A stretch of DNA of 64,000 nucleotides from a bacterium SCSIO 12696 (GTDB lineage Bacteria; Pseudomonadota; Gammaproteobacteria; Pseudomonadales; Porticoccaceae). Within the stretch, counting starts at the first letter, position 1, and each line of letters begins with the position of its first letter. Positions 35,259 to 43,324 of this stretch are shown piece after piece. Location: assembly GCA_024397955.1 (NCBI GenBank), contig CP073744.1:2639501-2703500 (forward strand). The letters run 5' to 3'. The position numbers and the translations under genes were made by a program. Under the pieces are notes generated by a model. It saw only the letters and a program-made list of their open reading frames with translations, was not told the origin of the DNA and ran no database searches.

Positions 35259-36722
35259 AACCAGCCCATCTCCCAACTCCAGCCCAACGAACTTTGGAAC
35301 CACTTTCAGGAACTGTGCAATCGCCCTCGTCCTTCCAAGCAAGAACAGGCGGTCGTGGATTATGTGTTGGACGTTGCCGCTCGCAACAATCTGGAAAGCT
35401 TTTTGGATACAGTGGGTAACGTCATTGTTCGCAAGCCGGCGACCGCGGGCATGGAAGATCGCCGCGGGGTGATTCTTCAAAGCCACCTGGATATGGTGCC
35501 GCAAAAAAATGCCGCTTCTAGTCATAACTTTTCCACCGACCCGATCAGCGCCTATGTAGATGGCGACTGGGTGACAGCCGACGGCACTACCTTGGGGGCC
35601 GATAACGGTATTGGCTGTGCTGCCATGCTGGCGGTGCTGGAGTCCACCGAAATTACCCATGGCCCCATTGAAGCGTTGTTTACTATTGACGAAGAGGCAG
35701 GGATGACCGGTGCCCAGGGGCTACAGCCGAATGTTTTGCAAGGAGATATTCTGCTCAATCTGGACTCCGAAGACGAAGGCGAATTGTTTGTAGGTTGTGC
35801 CGGTGGTGTGGACGTAAATATCAAGCTGCCATTTAGCAGCGAGCCGGTACCAGCAGGCCGTGTGGCTTTTGAATTGAATGTGGGTGGCCTGGTTGGTGGC
35901 CATTCCGGCCTCAATATTAACGACGGTCGTGGTAACGCCAATAAGATTACCAATCGGTTATTGCACAGCGCTGTGGAAAAGTTTTCTGTTGGCGTTTACC
36001 AGTTCAATGGCGGCACTTTGCGCAACGCCATTCCCCGCGAGGCTTTTACCGGCGTCACAGTTGCGTCGGAACAGGCCGATGCATTCAAAATCTGGGTGAG
36101 CGAATTTGCTGCTATGGTCAGCGCTGAGTTGGCCGGAGTGGAAGACAGCTTTGCGATTACTCTGACACCGGCAGAGCTGCCGTCTACACAAATAGACGGC
36201 ATGGTACTAGGGCGTTTTATTGAGGCTGTATACGCCTGCCCCAACGGTGCTGCCCGTATGATCAGCGCCTTGCCGGGGGTGGTGGAGACATCCAACAACC
36301 TGGCGGTGGTGTTCAATGATGATAACACTATCTATGTGCAGTGTTTGACCCGCAGCGCCTCTGACACAGCCAGGGATGATTTGGCCGAATCTGTGGCCAG
36401 CAGCTTTCGTTTGGCCGGTGCCGATGTGTGCACTGCAGGCGCCTATCCAGGTTGGGCGCCAAAGATGGATACCGAGCTGCTTACCCTGATGATCAATAAG
36501 CACTCTGAATTGTTTGATATTGAGCCTAAAGTGAGCGTGATTCACGCCGGTTTGGAGTGCGGGATATTAGGGGCGATTTACCCCAATTGGGACATGATTT
36601 CTTTCGGGCCTACTATTCGTGGCGCCCACTCGCCAGATGAGAAGGTCTCGATTCCCGCGGTGGCCAGTTTCTGGGAATACTTGAAAAGCGCACTGGAGGA
36701 TATGCCTTCGGCAACAGGTTGA
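35256..36722 (+). CDS. pepD: cytosolic dipeptidase PepD (Xaa-His dipeptidase)
   Basis: Zinc aminopeptidase of the M20 family that cleaves dipeptides, including Xaa-His, 488 residues. Metal ligands are in LQSHLDMV near 80, TLGADNGIG near 119, DEEAGMTGA near 148 and NLDSEDEGELFVGCAG. HSGLNINDGRGNANK is the lid/dimer motif. The start is TTG with AGGAGG, giving MNQPISQLQPNELWNHF, the usual N terminus. Monocistronic by spacing. It frees amino acids during peptide use. Confidence 0.95.
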   Translation: MNQPISQLQPNELWNHFQELCNRPRPSKQEQAVVDYVLDVAARNNLESFLDTVGNVIVRKPATAGMEDRRGVILQSHLDMVPQKNAASSHNFSTDPISAYVDGDWVTADGTTLGADNGIGCAAMLAVLESTEITHGPIEALFTIDEEAGMTGAQGLQPNVLQGDILLNLDSEDEGELFVGCAGGVDVNIKLPFSSEPVPAGRVAFELNVGGLVGGHSGLNINDGRGNANKITNRLLHSAVEKFSVGVYQFNGGTLRNAIPREAFTGVTVASEQADAFKIWVSEFAAMVSAELAGVEDSFAITLTPAELPSTQIDGMVLGRFIEAVYACPNGAARMISALPGVVETSNNLAVVFNDDNTIYVQCLTRSASDTARDDLAESVASSFRLAGADVCTAGAYPGWAPKMDTELLTLMINKHSELFDIEPKVSVIHAGLECGILGAIYPNWDMISFGPTIRGAHSPDEKVSIPAVASFWEYLKSALEDMPSATG

Positions 36723-36886
36723 AAATGTGACTTGGTTAACAGCCTGAAAATCAGTGGCTGAAAATCGCTTTTTTTGTGGGAAAAGCTAACAATCTTTTAC
36801 CCAACTTAACTGGGCAAGTGACCAAGTTTACTCACGCTTTGGGAATAATGCGCGCCACTTGAATTGACAGCACGGGAGTGCGCATT

Positions 36887-37186
36887 ATGAAACATTTATT
36901 AGTGGCGTTTGCCATGATGGTATCGCTGATATCGCCAACTTTTGCAGACAGCAAACCTCTTTACGAAGACACTGCTATCGGTTTTGTTTTTGATCACGAT
37001 GCGGATAAGCAATCGTTAAAAGCGGATGTTGATCAACAGGCTTCTGTCAGTGTGTCAGAGGATCTGGAATGGCAGCAATCACTGGGTCAAGAGCAGCAGC
37101 AATTGGAAAGCGAATTTGCGTTTGTTATTCACGAAGACATTAAAAACTCTATCCGTGAAGACTTGGAGATTTACGGTTGCGTTTAA
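36887..37186 (+). CDS. small acidic exported protein, function unknown
   Basis: A 99-residue protein. A signal peptide MKHLLVAFAMMVSLISPTFA is followed by an acidic, Gln-rich mature part of about 79 residues with SVSEDLEWQQSLGQEQQQLE and a single Cys near the end. I recognise no family. ACGGGAG lies upstream of the ATG. A perfect 12-bp hairpin follows the stop. Confidence 0.6.
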   Translation: MKHLLVAFAMMVSLISPTFADSKPLYEDTAIGFVFDHDADKQSLKADVDQQASVSVSEDLEWQQSLGQEQQQLESEFAFVIHEDIKNSIREDLEIYGCV

Positions 37187-37223
37187 CCATTGATTCAATG
37201 GTTTTTAAATTCTTAAAATACGG

Positions 37224-37263
37224 CCAATAGCCTCTTGCTGCAGTTCTGCACAGAGGCTATTGG
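37224..37263 (+). terminator. 12-bp stem-loop between the exported protein and modA
   Basis: CCAATAGCCTCT (37224-37235) pairs exactly with AGAGGCTATTGG (37252-37263). The loop is 16 nt. Downstream is pyrimidine-rich (GTTCTTTCTCTCC) but not a true T-run. It may be the terminator of the upstream gene or a processing site. Confidence 0.55.
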
Positions 37264-37341
37264 TGTATGTGTTCTTTCTCTCCTTCGCGTTTTCATTAAT
37301 TGATTCTAGACGTTATGCTTGCGGCAACCGTCGGGAGCTGA

Positions 37342-38112
37342 TTGTTGATTCGTGCACTTGTTTTTTTAACCGCTGTTTGGCCATTTTATTGTCTGGGGCA
37401 AACCATCGATGTCGCCGTTGCCAGTAACTTTTTAGCAGCGGCTAAAGCCCTCAAGGCGGATTTTGAACAGCGCACAGAATATCGCCTTAAATTGGTGCCG
37501 GGCTCTACCGGAAAGCATTATGCGCAGATTGTTAACGGCGCTCCTTTTGATGTTTTCCTGGCGGCAGACAGCGACCGCCCCATTGCCCTTGAACAGCAGC
37601 AGAAAGTTACTGGTAAGCGTTTTACCTACGCGGTTGGCCGGCTGGTGTTATGGAGTCAGGATCCGAAATTGGTTAGTGGTGGCGAAGTACTGTATGCAAA
37701 AAATTTAAGCCGATTGGCGATCGCCAACCCGAAGCTCGCGCCCTATGGCCGTGCAGCCCAACAAGTACTCAATGCCCTAAAGATCGACGCTCCCAACTGG
37801 ACGTTGTTGCGCGGCGAAAATATCAATCAGGCTTTGCACTTTGTACACTCGGGCAATGCCGAGTTGGGGTTTGTTGCGTTGTCTCAATTAGTGGCGTTAC
37901 ACATGCGTCATGACGTTGATACCGAACTAGGCTCTTATTGGCTGGTGCCTGCAACTTTGTACGACCCTATTGAGCAACAGGCAGTACCGCTTTCCAGTAA
38001 CCTGGCTACCGATGTCTTTATGACTTATTTAAACAGCCCAGCCGGGCGCGACATTATTCGTCGTTACGGTTACCAGCTACCCGAAGTCCATTCTGTAGGC
38101 GGCCAACCATGA
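37342..38112 (+). CDS. modA: molybdate ABC transporter substrate-binding protein
   Basis: Periplasmic molybdate/tungstate receptor. The 256-residue protein has a signal peptide ending WPFYCLGQT, then the oxyanion-binding segments [31 protein letters not shown] and [24 protein letters not shown] and [12 protein letters not shown] are typical of ModA. The start is a TTG (37342, TTGTTG) with GGGAG upstream; no ATG exists in the leader. The stop overlaps modB by four bases (ATGA). Confidence 0.93.
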   Translation: MLIRALVFLTAVWPFYCLGQTIDVAVASNFLAAAKALKADFEQRTEYRLKLVPGSTGKHYAQIVNGAPFDVFLAADSDRPIALEQQQKVTGKRFTYAVGRLVLWSQDPKLVSGGEVLYAKNLSRLAIANPKLAPYGRAAQQVLNALKIDAPNWTLLRGENINQALHFVHSGNAELGFVALSQLVALHMRHDVDTELGSYWLVPATLYDPIEQQAVPLSSNLATDVFMTYLNSPAGRDIIRRYGYQLPEVHSVGGQP

Positions 38113-38798
38113 GTGGGTTGTCGCCATCCGATATTGCTGTGATCTGGCTAACGCTCAAGTTGGCGGTAGTTACCACAACGGTTTTATTGATAGTTTGTGT
38201 GCCACTGGCTTGGTGGCTGACACGCACACGAATCCGCTGTAAGCCAATCCTCGAAGCGTTATTGGCCCTGCCACTGGTGTTGCCACCCACTGTACTGGGT
38301 TTTTATTTGTTGATGTTATTGGGGGCCAATGGCCCATTGGCTTCTGTGTTGGGTGAGGGTAACCATCTGGCGTTCAGCTTTTCCGGGCTGGTTGTTGGTT
38401 CGGCCATTTATTCACTGCCCTTCGTGGTACAGCCATTGCAAAATGCCTTTGCCGCCATTGGCCAGCGGCCGTTGGAAGTGGCGGCTACCCTGAGGGCTTC
38501 TCCGTGGGATTGTTTTTGGTCAGTAGTGCTGCCGTTGGCTAAGCCCGGCCTTTTGACCGCAGCGGTACTGGGTTTTGCCCATACCGTTGGTGAGTTTGGT
38601 GTGGTGCTGATGATCGGTGGCAATATCCCAGGGGAAACACAAGTTTTGTCCATTGCCATGTACGACCATGTGGAGGCCCTGGAGTACACACAAGCCCATT
38701 GGTTGGCGGGCGGCTTACTGCTGTTTTCGGTAGTTGTACTCACCGTGGTGTACACCATTAATCGCCGGTCGCCGCTGTCACTTGGTGTCGCACGATGA
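38109..38798 (+). CDS. modB: molybdate ABC transporter permease
   Basis: Inner-membrane channel of the ModABC importer, 229 residues with five or six membrane helices. The EAA loop ([20 protein letters not shown]) contacts Mod[22 protein letters not shown] and [14 protein letters not shown] are conserved in ModB. Overlaps modA and modC by ATGA, so the three are translationally coupled. Confidence 0.95.
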   Translation: MSGLSPSDIAVIWLTLKLAVVTTTVLLIVCVPLAWWLTRTRIRCKPILEALLALPLVLPPTVLGFYLLMLLGANGPLASVLGEGNHLAFSFSGLVVGSAIYSLPFVVQPLQNAFAAIGQRPLEVAATLRASPWDCFWSVVLPLAKPGLLTAAVLGFAHTVGEFGVVLMIGGNIPGETQVLSIAMYDHVEALEYTQAHWLAGGLLLFSVVVLTVVYTINRRSPLSLGVAR

Positions 38799-39859
38799 TA
38801 TTGGATGTGCAGCTGAGCTTACACAAAGGTGACTGGTCTCTGGATGCCGAGTTTTGTGCGCCAGGGCAGGGGATAACGGCTTTGTTTGGCCCATCCGGTT
38901 GTGGCAAGACGACCTTGTTGCGAGCGATTGCGGGGTTGGAAAAGGGCGCTCAGGGGCACTGCTGTGTGGGTGATCAGGTATGGCAGAGCGCTGATCTGTG
39001 CCTGCCAACACACGGCCGTTTGTTGGGCTACGTGTTTCAAGAAGCGAGTTTGCTACCGCATCTGGATGTGCGTGATAACTTGATGTTTGGCTTGAAGCGC
39101 ACACCGCCCACTCAACGGCGTATTGGCTTTGATGATGCGGTGCAACTGTTGGGGGTGGAGCCGCTGCTGTCCAGGCGGGTCGAGCAGCTTTCCGGTGGCG
39201 AGCGTCAGCGGGTGGCTATTGCCAGAGCGCTGTTGGTCAGCCCGCAACTGCTGTTGATGGATGAGCCACTGGCGGCGCTGGATCGCACCAGCAAATCGGA
39301 AATTCTACCGTACCTGGCGCAGCTGCCTCGGGAGTTGAATATCCCCATTATTTACGTCAGTCACTCCACTGACGAAGTGGCGCAGCTGGCGGATCATTTG
39401 TTGCTGATGGACAGCGGGCGCATTGTCGCCAGCGGTGTGACATCGGAGCTTCTGGCACGCCTTGATTTGCCTTTGGCGCAATCCGCAGATGCAGAAGTGG
39501 TGATAGAAGCAAGGGTGATTGGTTGTGACGACCATTACCAGCTGACCCAACTGGCATTTGCTGGTGGCGAGCTATACGTTCCCGGGGTTTTGGTCGCAGA
39601 GCAGCCAGTGCGGCTGCGCATCCTTGCCAGAGATGTCAGCATTGCTCTACAAGTACCTGGCCAAAGCAGTGTACTCAACTGCTTGCCGGCCACCGTTTCA
39701 GCCATCGAACCATTGAGCCCATCTCAGGCGGTTGTTCGCTTGAATGCAAATGGCACGCCTCTGCTTGCTCATATTACCCGCAAGTCGGTAGATGGCCTTC
39801 GCCTTAGGGTAGGGATGGCTGTGTACGCACAGATCAAAAGTGTGGCAGTGTTGAGTTAA
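38795..39859 (+). CDS. modC: molybdate ABC transporter ATP-binding protein
   Basis: ATPase of the molybdate importer, 354 residues. Walker A is [14 protein letters not shown] near residue 32, signature [15 protein letters not shown], Walker [13 protein letters not shown], and the switch His in YVSHSTDEV. The C-terminal TOBE domain (about 285-352) can bind molybdate and regulate transport. No modE regulator is adjacent. The operon serves molybdenum-cofactor enzymes. Confidence 0.95.
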   Translation: MILDVQLSLHKGDWSLDAEFCAPGQGITALFGPSGCGKTTLLRAIAGLEKGAQGHCCVGDQVWQSADLCLPTHGRLLGYVFQEASLLPHLDVRDNLMFGLKRTPPTQRRIGFDDAVQLLGVEPLLSRRVEQLSGGERQRVAIARALLVSPQLLLMDEPLAALDRTSKSEILPYLAQLPRELNIPIIYVSHSTDEVAQLADHLLLMDSGRIVASGVTSELLARLDLPLAQSADAEVVIEARVIGCDDHYQLTQLAFAGGELYVPGVLVAEQPVRLRILARDVSIALQVPGQSSVLNCLPATVSAIEPLSPSQAVVRLNANGTPLLAHITRKSVDGLRLRVGMAVYAQIKSVAVLS

Positions 39860-39932
39860 GCGCGTTAAAAAGTGCGGTAGAGTGTCGATAAAAAGTGCCG
39901 ATAATATAGAGATAACCACATAGGCCAGCTCC

Positions 39933-41504
39933 ATGATTGACCCCATTATTATTGTTGTTGCCCTGGGGGCCGGGTTGCTGATACGGCAGCTGGGCTACCC
40001 GCCCATGCTGGGCTATTTGGTGGCCGGCTTTGCCATCAGCCAAATGCCCCTCGACCCAGGCCCACTGATCGACCAAATTGCCAATGCTGGCGTTACCCTG
40101 CTGCTGTTCACCATCGGCCTGAAGTTAAACCTGCGGGACTTGGCGGCGGTTCAGGTGTGGGGGGTGGCCGGATTGGTCATGCTGATTTGCCTGCCGTTAT
40201 TCGCCTTGGCCCTGATGGGGCTGCTGTTATGGATTCCTGCTCTGGGGGATGTGCAGGGCAGTGCGCTGTGGACGGTGGCTTTTGCGCTGTCGTTTTCCAG
40301 TACTGTATTTGCGGTCAAGGTGTTTGATGAACGCGGTGAGGGCGCGTCCCTGCACGCCAAATTCGCCATTGGTATTTTGATTGTGCAAGATCTGGTGGCG
40401 GTGGTGTTTATGGCTCTGAGTACTGGCAAGCTGCCCGGTTGGCCGGCTCTGAGCTTGCTGCTGTTGATCCCGTTAAGGCCTCTATTGCACCGTGTATTTG
40501 CGCTTTGTGGCCACGGTGAACTGCTAACCCTGTTTGGTATCGGTTTGGCTTTCGGGGGCTACGGGTTGTTCGAGTTTTTTAACATCAAGGGCGACCTTGG
40601 TGCATTGATTTTTGGTGTTTTGCTGAGTGGTTGCCACAAAGCCAGTGAGCTGCGCAAAACGCTGATTAACTTGAAAAGTCTGTTCCTGGTGGGGTTCTTT
40701 GTCAGTATTGGCCTTAAAGGCGTGCCGTCGCTGGATATGTGCTTGCTGGCGTTGGCTCTGGCACTGTTGGCGCTGGTAAAACCTGTGCTCTATTACTGGG
40801 GTTTTGTGGCCACCCGGCTGCGTGCCCGCACATCACTGCTGGCATCTCTTTCGCTGTACAACCACAGTGAATTTGGCCTTATTGTGGCAGCTTTGGCAGC
40901 GGCCAACGGTTTGATCAGTGACGATTGGGTGGTGGTGATCGCGTTGGCAATGGCGCTGTCGTTTTTTGTCGCCGTACCGTTTAATGCCCGCTCTCATCGT
41001 TTGTACCGGCGCTTTCATCAACACTTGTACGAGCGCCCTCAGCGCCTGCCGTTTGAGCAACCGGTGAAGTTGGATAACGCCAGCATTATGGTGATGGGGA
41101 TGGGTCGTGTAGGGCGCGGTGCCTACACTCACCTGCGCGAGGTCTATGGCGACAACGTGATTGGTGTCGACTCTGCTCAGGAGCGCTTGCCAAAGCTTAA
41201 GGAAGACGGTTTTCGAGTGGTCTGTGGTGACGCTACCGACAGGGAGTTTTGGGAGAACGTCAACCTCAGTGAAATCAAAGTAATTACCATTTGCTTGCCG
41301 GATCATTCAGAAAACCTGGATGCCAGTCAGGTACTTAAGAGCATGGGTTATCAAGGAGAGCTAGCCGCTGTAGCTCGCTTCCCGGATGATATGGCAGAGC
41401 TGTCAGAGTTGGGGTGCATCTCCTTCAACCTCTACGCGGAGGCCGGATATGGTTTTGCGGAGCATGTGGTGGATCATCTGGAGGGGAAAAGCCGGACGGT
41501 GTGA
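39933..41504 (+). CDS. CPA2-family cation:proton antiporter with RCK N domain
   Basis: A 523-residue membrane protein of the KefB/YbaL type. Twelve or so membrane helices occupy residues 3-355, with the ion-binding region FALSFSSTVFAVKVFDERGE and SLYNHSEFGLIVAALA. A cytoplasmic RCK/TrkA-N domain follows (about 385-510), with the Rossmann motif VMGMGRVGRGAY. It exchanges K+ or Na+ for H+, probably gated by a nucleotide or glutathione adduct. The exact ion is unknown. Its stop is 10 nt before the -35 box of the first small-RNA-like unit. Confidence 0.9.
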   Translation: MIDPIIIVVALGAGLLIRQLGYPPMLGYLVAGFAISQMPLDPGPLIDQIANAGVTLLLFTIGLKLNLRDLAAVQVWGVAGLVMLICLPLFALALMGLLLWIPALGDVQGSALWTVAFALSFSSTVFAVKVFDERGEGASLHAKFAIGILIVQDLVAVVFMALSTGKLPGWPALSLLLLIPLRPLLHRVFALCGHGELLTLFGIGLAFGGYGLFEFFNIKGDLGALIFGVLLSGCHKASELRKTLINLKSLFLVGFFVSIGLKGVPSLDMCLLALALALLALVKPVLYYWGFVATRLRARTSLLASLSLYNHSEFGLIVAALAAANGLISDDWVVVIALAMALSFFVAVPFNARSHRLYRRFHQHLYERPQRLPFEQPVKLDNASIMVMGMGRVGRGAYTHLREVYGDNVIGVDSAQERLPKLKEDGFRVVCGDATDREFWENVNLSEIKVITICLPDHSENLDASQVLKSMGYQGELAAVARFPDDMAELSELGCISFNLYAEAGYGFAEHVVDHLEGKSRTV

Positions 41505-41549
41505 TTTACCTATCTTTACTCCCTTGGCACCCAAGTTAACTTTGCTCTG

Positions 41550-41662
41550 CCCCATACTGGCAACCATCAAACAGCGAGCACCTGCGAACTGTCTGACTAT
41601 CCCCCTCGATAGCCTATTGTTGAAGACCATATCGCCCCGTTCCCCCAACGGGGCTTTTTTTT
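41550..41662 (+). ncRNA. putative small RNA unit D (single copy, + strand)
   Basis: About 113 nt, homologous to the three tandem units at 42846-43321. A promoter-like TTTACT (41515-41520) lies ahead with a 17-nt spacer to AACTTT (41538-41543). The transcript would contain CCCC, CCCCC and a CCCCC terminator loop. It ends in GCCCCGTT CCCCC AACGGGGC (41634-41654) and eight T (41655-41662). It has diverged from the tandem copies between the stem and terminator but keeps the C-tracts and hairpins. It could also serve as terminator of the antiporter gene. Confidence 0.65.
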
Positions 41663-41678
41663 GGCCACGTTGTTTTAG

Positions 41679-41851
41679 GGAACCTTTGATTAATTCCAGC
41701 ATGCCTCTGTAAGCCCCGAAGGGCGCGGCCTGTAAGCCACTCCTGCTGTGTTCCTGCTCTTGCCAAGGGAATGACCATTACCTGCGAGCAGCGCCTTGCA
41801 TGAGTAGCTTACAGATTGCGCAGAGACTTGCTGGAATTAATCAAAGGTTCC
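41679..41851. mobile_element. 173-bp MITE with inverted terminal repeats, IS5-like
   Basis: Perfect 23-bp terminal repeats beginning GGAACCTTTGATTAATTCCA, in inverted orientation at 41679 and ending 41851. The flanks are TTAG and CTAG, a YTAG target duplication as in IS5-family elements (one mismatch). No transposase gene is inside, so it depends on a related element elsewhere. It sits directly beside the terminator of small-RNA unit D. Confidence 0.85.
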
Positions 41852-41876
41852 CTAGCTGAGACTGTTTTAGGCGAGG

Positions 41877-42155
41877 CTACTTGTGTTCAGGGTGTCTGCG
41901 AAGCAGTAGCGCAGTTATAGCCACGGTTATGTTGAGAGTGGCGGTGCCCAGAAACGTCACAATGGCTGCGACTTCGGTGTATTTTCCGGTATAGATATAC
42001 AAACAAATATTGGCGATGGCGAACAGCCACCAAGTGGTCGCACTGACCCCGTTGGCGCTGCGCTGCTTTATGAGTGCCCACAGCTGAATCAGAGCGGCAC
42101 CGGGAAACACAATGGCCGGGATAATCTTTACCACATCCAGCAACAGCTCATTCAT
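41877..42155 (-). CDS. PQ-loop / SemiSWEET-type small membrane protein
   Basis: A 92-residue three-helix membrane protein with one PQ-loop repeat: KIIPAIVFPGAALIQLWALI, then a second helix LFAIANICLYIYTG and a third TATLNITVAITALLL. SemiSWEETs dimerise to carry sugars. The size fits, though substrate and even transport are unproven here. It lies 12 nt after the flavin reductase gene, likely in one operon with it. Confidence 0.7.
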   Translation of the reverse strand: MNELLLDVVKIIPAIVFPGAALIQLWALIKQRSANGVSATTWWLFAIANICLYIYTGKYTEVAAIVTFLGTATLNITVAITALLLRRHPEHK

Positions 42156-42167
42156 AGGCTTGCCCGC

Positions 42168-42782
42168 TTATTTTGGTCGTGGTACATCCAGCACCTTGCC
42201 GAGGGTGCCGTACTCAGAACTGCCCAAGCGTGCCAAGGGGTCGATGGCGGTTGCGTCCAGCTTTAGTCGCCCGGTATCGGTGGTGTGCGCAACAGCGTCG
42301 TCGGCGTAGAGTGCTTTTACTTCTCCCAGTACCAAGAACTGTGGGCCGTTGCCGATTTCCTGTATCTGGTAGCGCTGGCAGGCAAACGCCAGGCGGCACT
42401 GTGCCAGTCGTGGCAGGGTGAACCCGGCAAACTCTGTCAGGTTGATATCCAGATCGTCCAGTTCAGATTGCCCGTGATCCAGGGTTCGAGCAGTTTCTGT
42501 CACCTCTGCCGCCTGCTGGCTGTGGGGGATATGCACCACAAAGTGGTTGCGCTCGTGAATGTTCACCAGAGTATCTTTGCATTCTCCACTGGACTTGTGG
42601 CCAATGGAAATCATAATCAGCGCCGGGTCGGAACAGACCGCATTGAAGTAGGAAAAAGGCGCCAGGTTGTGGCCGCCATCGCCGTTATCGGACAACACCC
42701 AGGCAATAGGCCGGGGCACAACGCTCTGGGTCATTGTGAAGTAACGTTGGCTGGGGGCAAGCTGGTCGAAATCCAGATACAT
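42168..42782 (-). CDS. flavin reductase-like FMN-binding protein
   Basis: A 204-residue protein of the flavin reductase/FMN-binding split-barrel family. TMTQSVVPRPIAWVLSD and LAPFSYFNAVCSDPALIMIS are the FMN-binding segments; the C-terminal part is short. Members transfer electrons from NAD(P)H to flavin or work as oxygenase partners. The start has no strong Shine-Dalgarno. It follows the tandem small-RNA array, whose terminators would insulate it from the rluA-like gene. Confidence 0.88.
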   Translation of the reverse strand: MYLDFDQLAPSQRYFTMTQSVVPRPIAWVLSDNGDGGHNLAPFSYFNAVCSDPALIMISIGHKSSGECKDTLVNIHERNHFVVHIPHSQQAAEVTETARTLDHGQSELDDLDINLTEFAGFTLPRLAQCRLAFACQRYQIQEIGNGPQFLVLGEVKALYADDAVAHTTDTGRLKLDATAIDPLARLGSSEYGTLGKVLDVPRPK

Positions 42783-42845
42783 AAGAGGGGCTCATCGTAG
42801 GTGATATCGCAGTGTATCTGTTGGTGTCGGTAGTGAACAGTGGGC

Positions 42846-42946
42846 AAAAAAAAGCCCCGTTGGGGGAACGGGGCAAAATGTTCTATCAAGGGGGGTAGTC
42901 AAGACAGTTTGCAGGTGCTCGCTGTTTGATGGTTGCCAGTATGGGG
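42846..42946 (-). ncRNA. putative small RNA unit A (tandem array)
   Basis: Promoter-like TTTACA (42976-42981), 17 nt, TACGTT (42953-42958) on the minus strand. Predicted transcript about 101 nt from near 42946, beginning CACTCCCCCATACTGGCAAC. Inside, TCAAACAG pairs with CTGTCTTGA (one bulge). ACCCCCC then follows unpaired, then the terminator GCCCCGTT CCCCC AACGGGGC and eight T. Confidence 0.7.
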
Positions 42947-43009
42947 GAGTGCAACGTAAAGGTGGGTGGCAGTGCTGTAAAGATGGGTAAAAGGCACTGG
43001 GAAGCAGGC

Positions 43010-43110
43010 AAAAAAAAGCCCCGCTGGGGGAGCGGGGCAAAATGTTCTATCAAGGGGGGTAGTCAAGACAGTTCGCAAGTGCTTGCTGTTTGATAGTTGC
43101 CAGTATGGGG
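43010..43110 (-). ncRNA. putative small RNA unit B (tandem array)
   Basis: Promoter-like TTTACA (43140-43145), 17 nt, TACGTT (43117-43122). Predicted transcript about 101 nt, nearly identical to unit A. The terminator stem is GCCCCGCT / AGCGGGGC, changed at both sides of one pair compared with unit A, which supports a selected RNA structure. Confidence 0.7.
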
Positions 43111-43173
43111 GAGTGCAACGTAAAGGTGGGTGGCAGTGCTGTAAAGATGGGTAAAAGGCACCGGCATGTGGGC

Positions 43174-43275
43174 AAAAAAAAGCCCCGCTGGGGGAGCGGG
43201 GCAATAGTGTTCTATCAAGGGGGGTAGTCAAGACAGTTTGCAGGTGCTCGCTGTTTGATGGTTCCCAGTATGGGG
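43174..43275 (-). ncRNA. putative small RNA unit C (tandem array)
   Basis: Promoter-like TTTACA (43305-43310), 17 nt, TACGTT (43282-43287). Predicted transcript about 102 nt. The hairpin loop and C-tracts are kept; the linker before the terminator reads ACACTATT instead of ACATTTT. It lies just downstream of the rluA-like gene and would also terminate that transcript. Confidence 0.7.
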
Positions 43276-43324
43276 GAGTGCAACGTAAAGTTGGGTGCAA
43301 GCGCTGTAAAGATGGGTAAAACCG

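Larger units (their letters stand above)
42846..43321 (-). repeat. tandem array of three 164-bp repeats
   Basis: Three head-to-tail copies with period 164 bp: the eight-A tracts start at 42846, 43010 and 43174. Each unit contains a -35/-10 pair, a hairpin region and an intrinsic terminator (see the ncRNA entries). Differences are scattered point changes, including a compensatory T-A to C-G swap in the terminator stem. Short proline-rich frames across the array are artefacts. Confidence 0.92.

Noticed and set aside
37187..37341. Molybdenum-cofactor riboswitch ahead of modA
   Set aside because: Only one simple hairpin is seen, placed like a terminator of the upstream gene; the multi-helix fold is absent.
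42899..43300. Proline-rich open frames across the tandem repeats
   Set aside because: They arise only from repeat sequence read in one frame, have no ribosome binding site and run through the terminators.
42846..43321. CRISPR array
   Set aside because: The repeated unit is 164 bp, with only three copies, and there are no unique spacers; each unit has its own promoter and terminator, and no cas genes are near.
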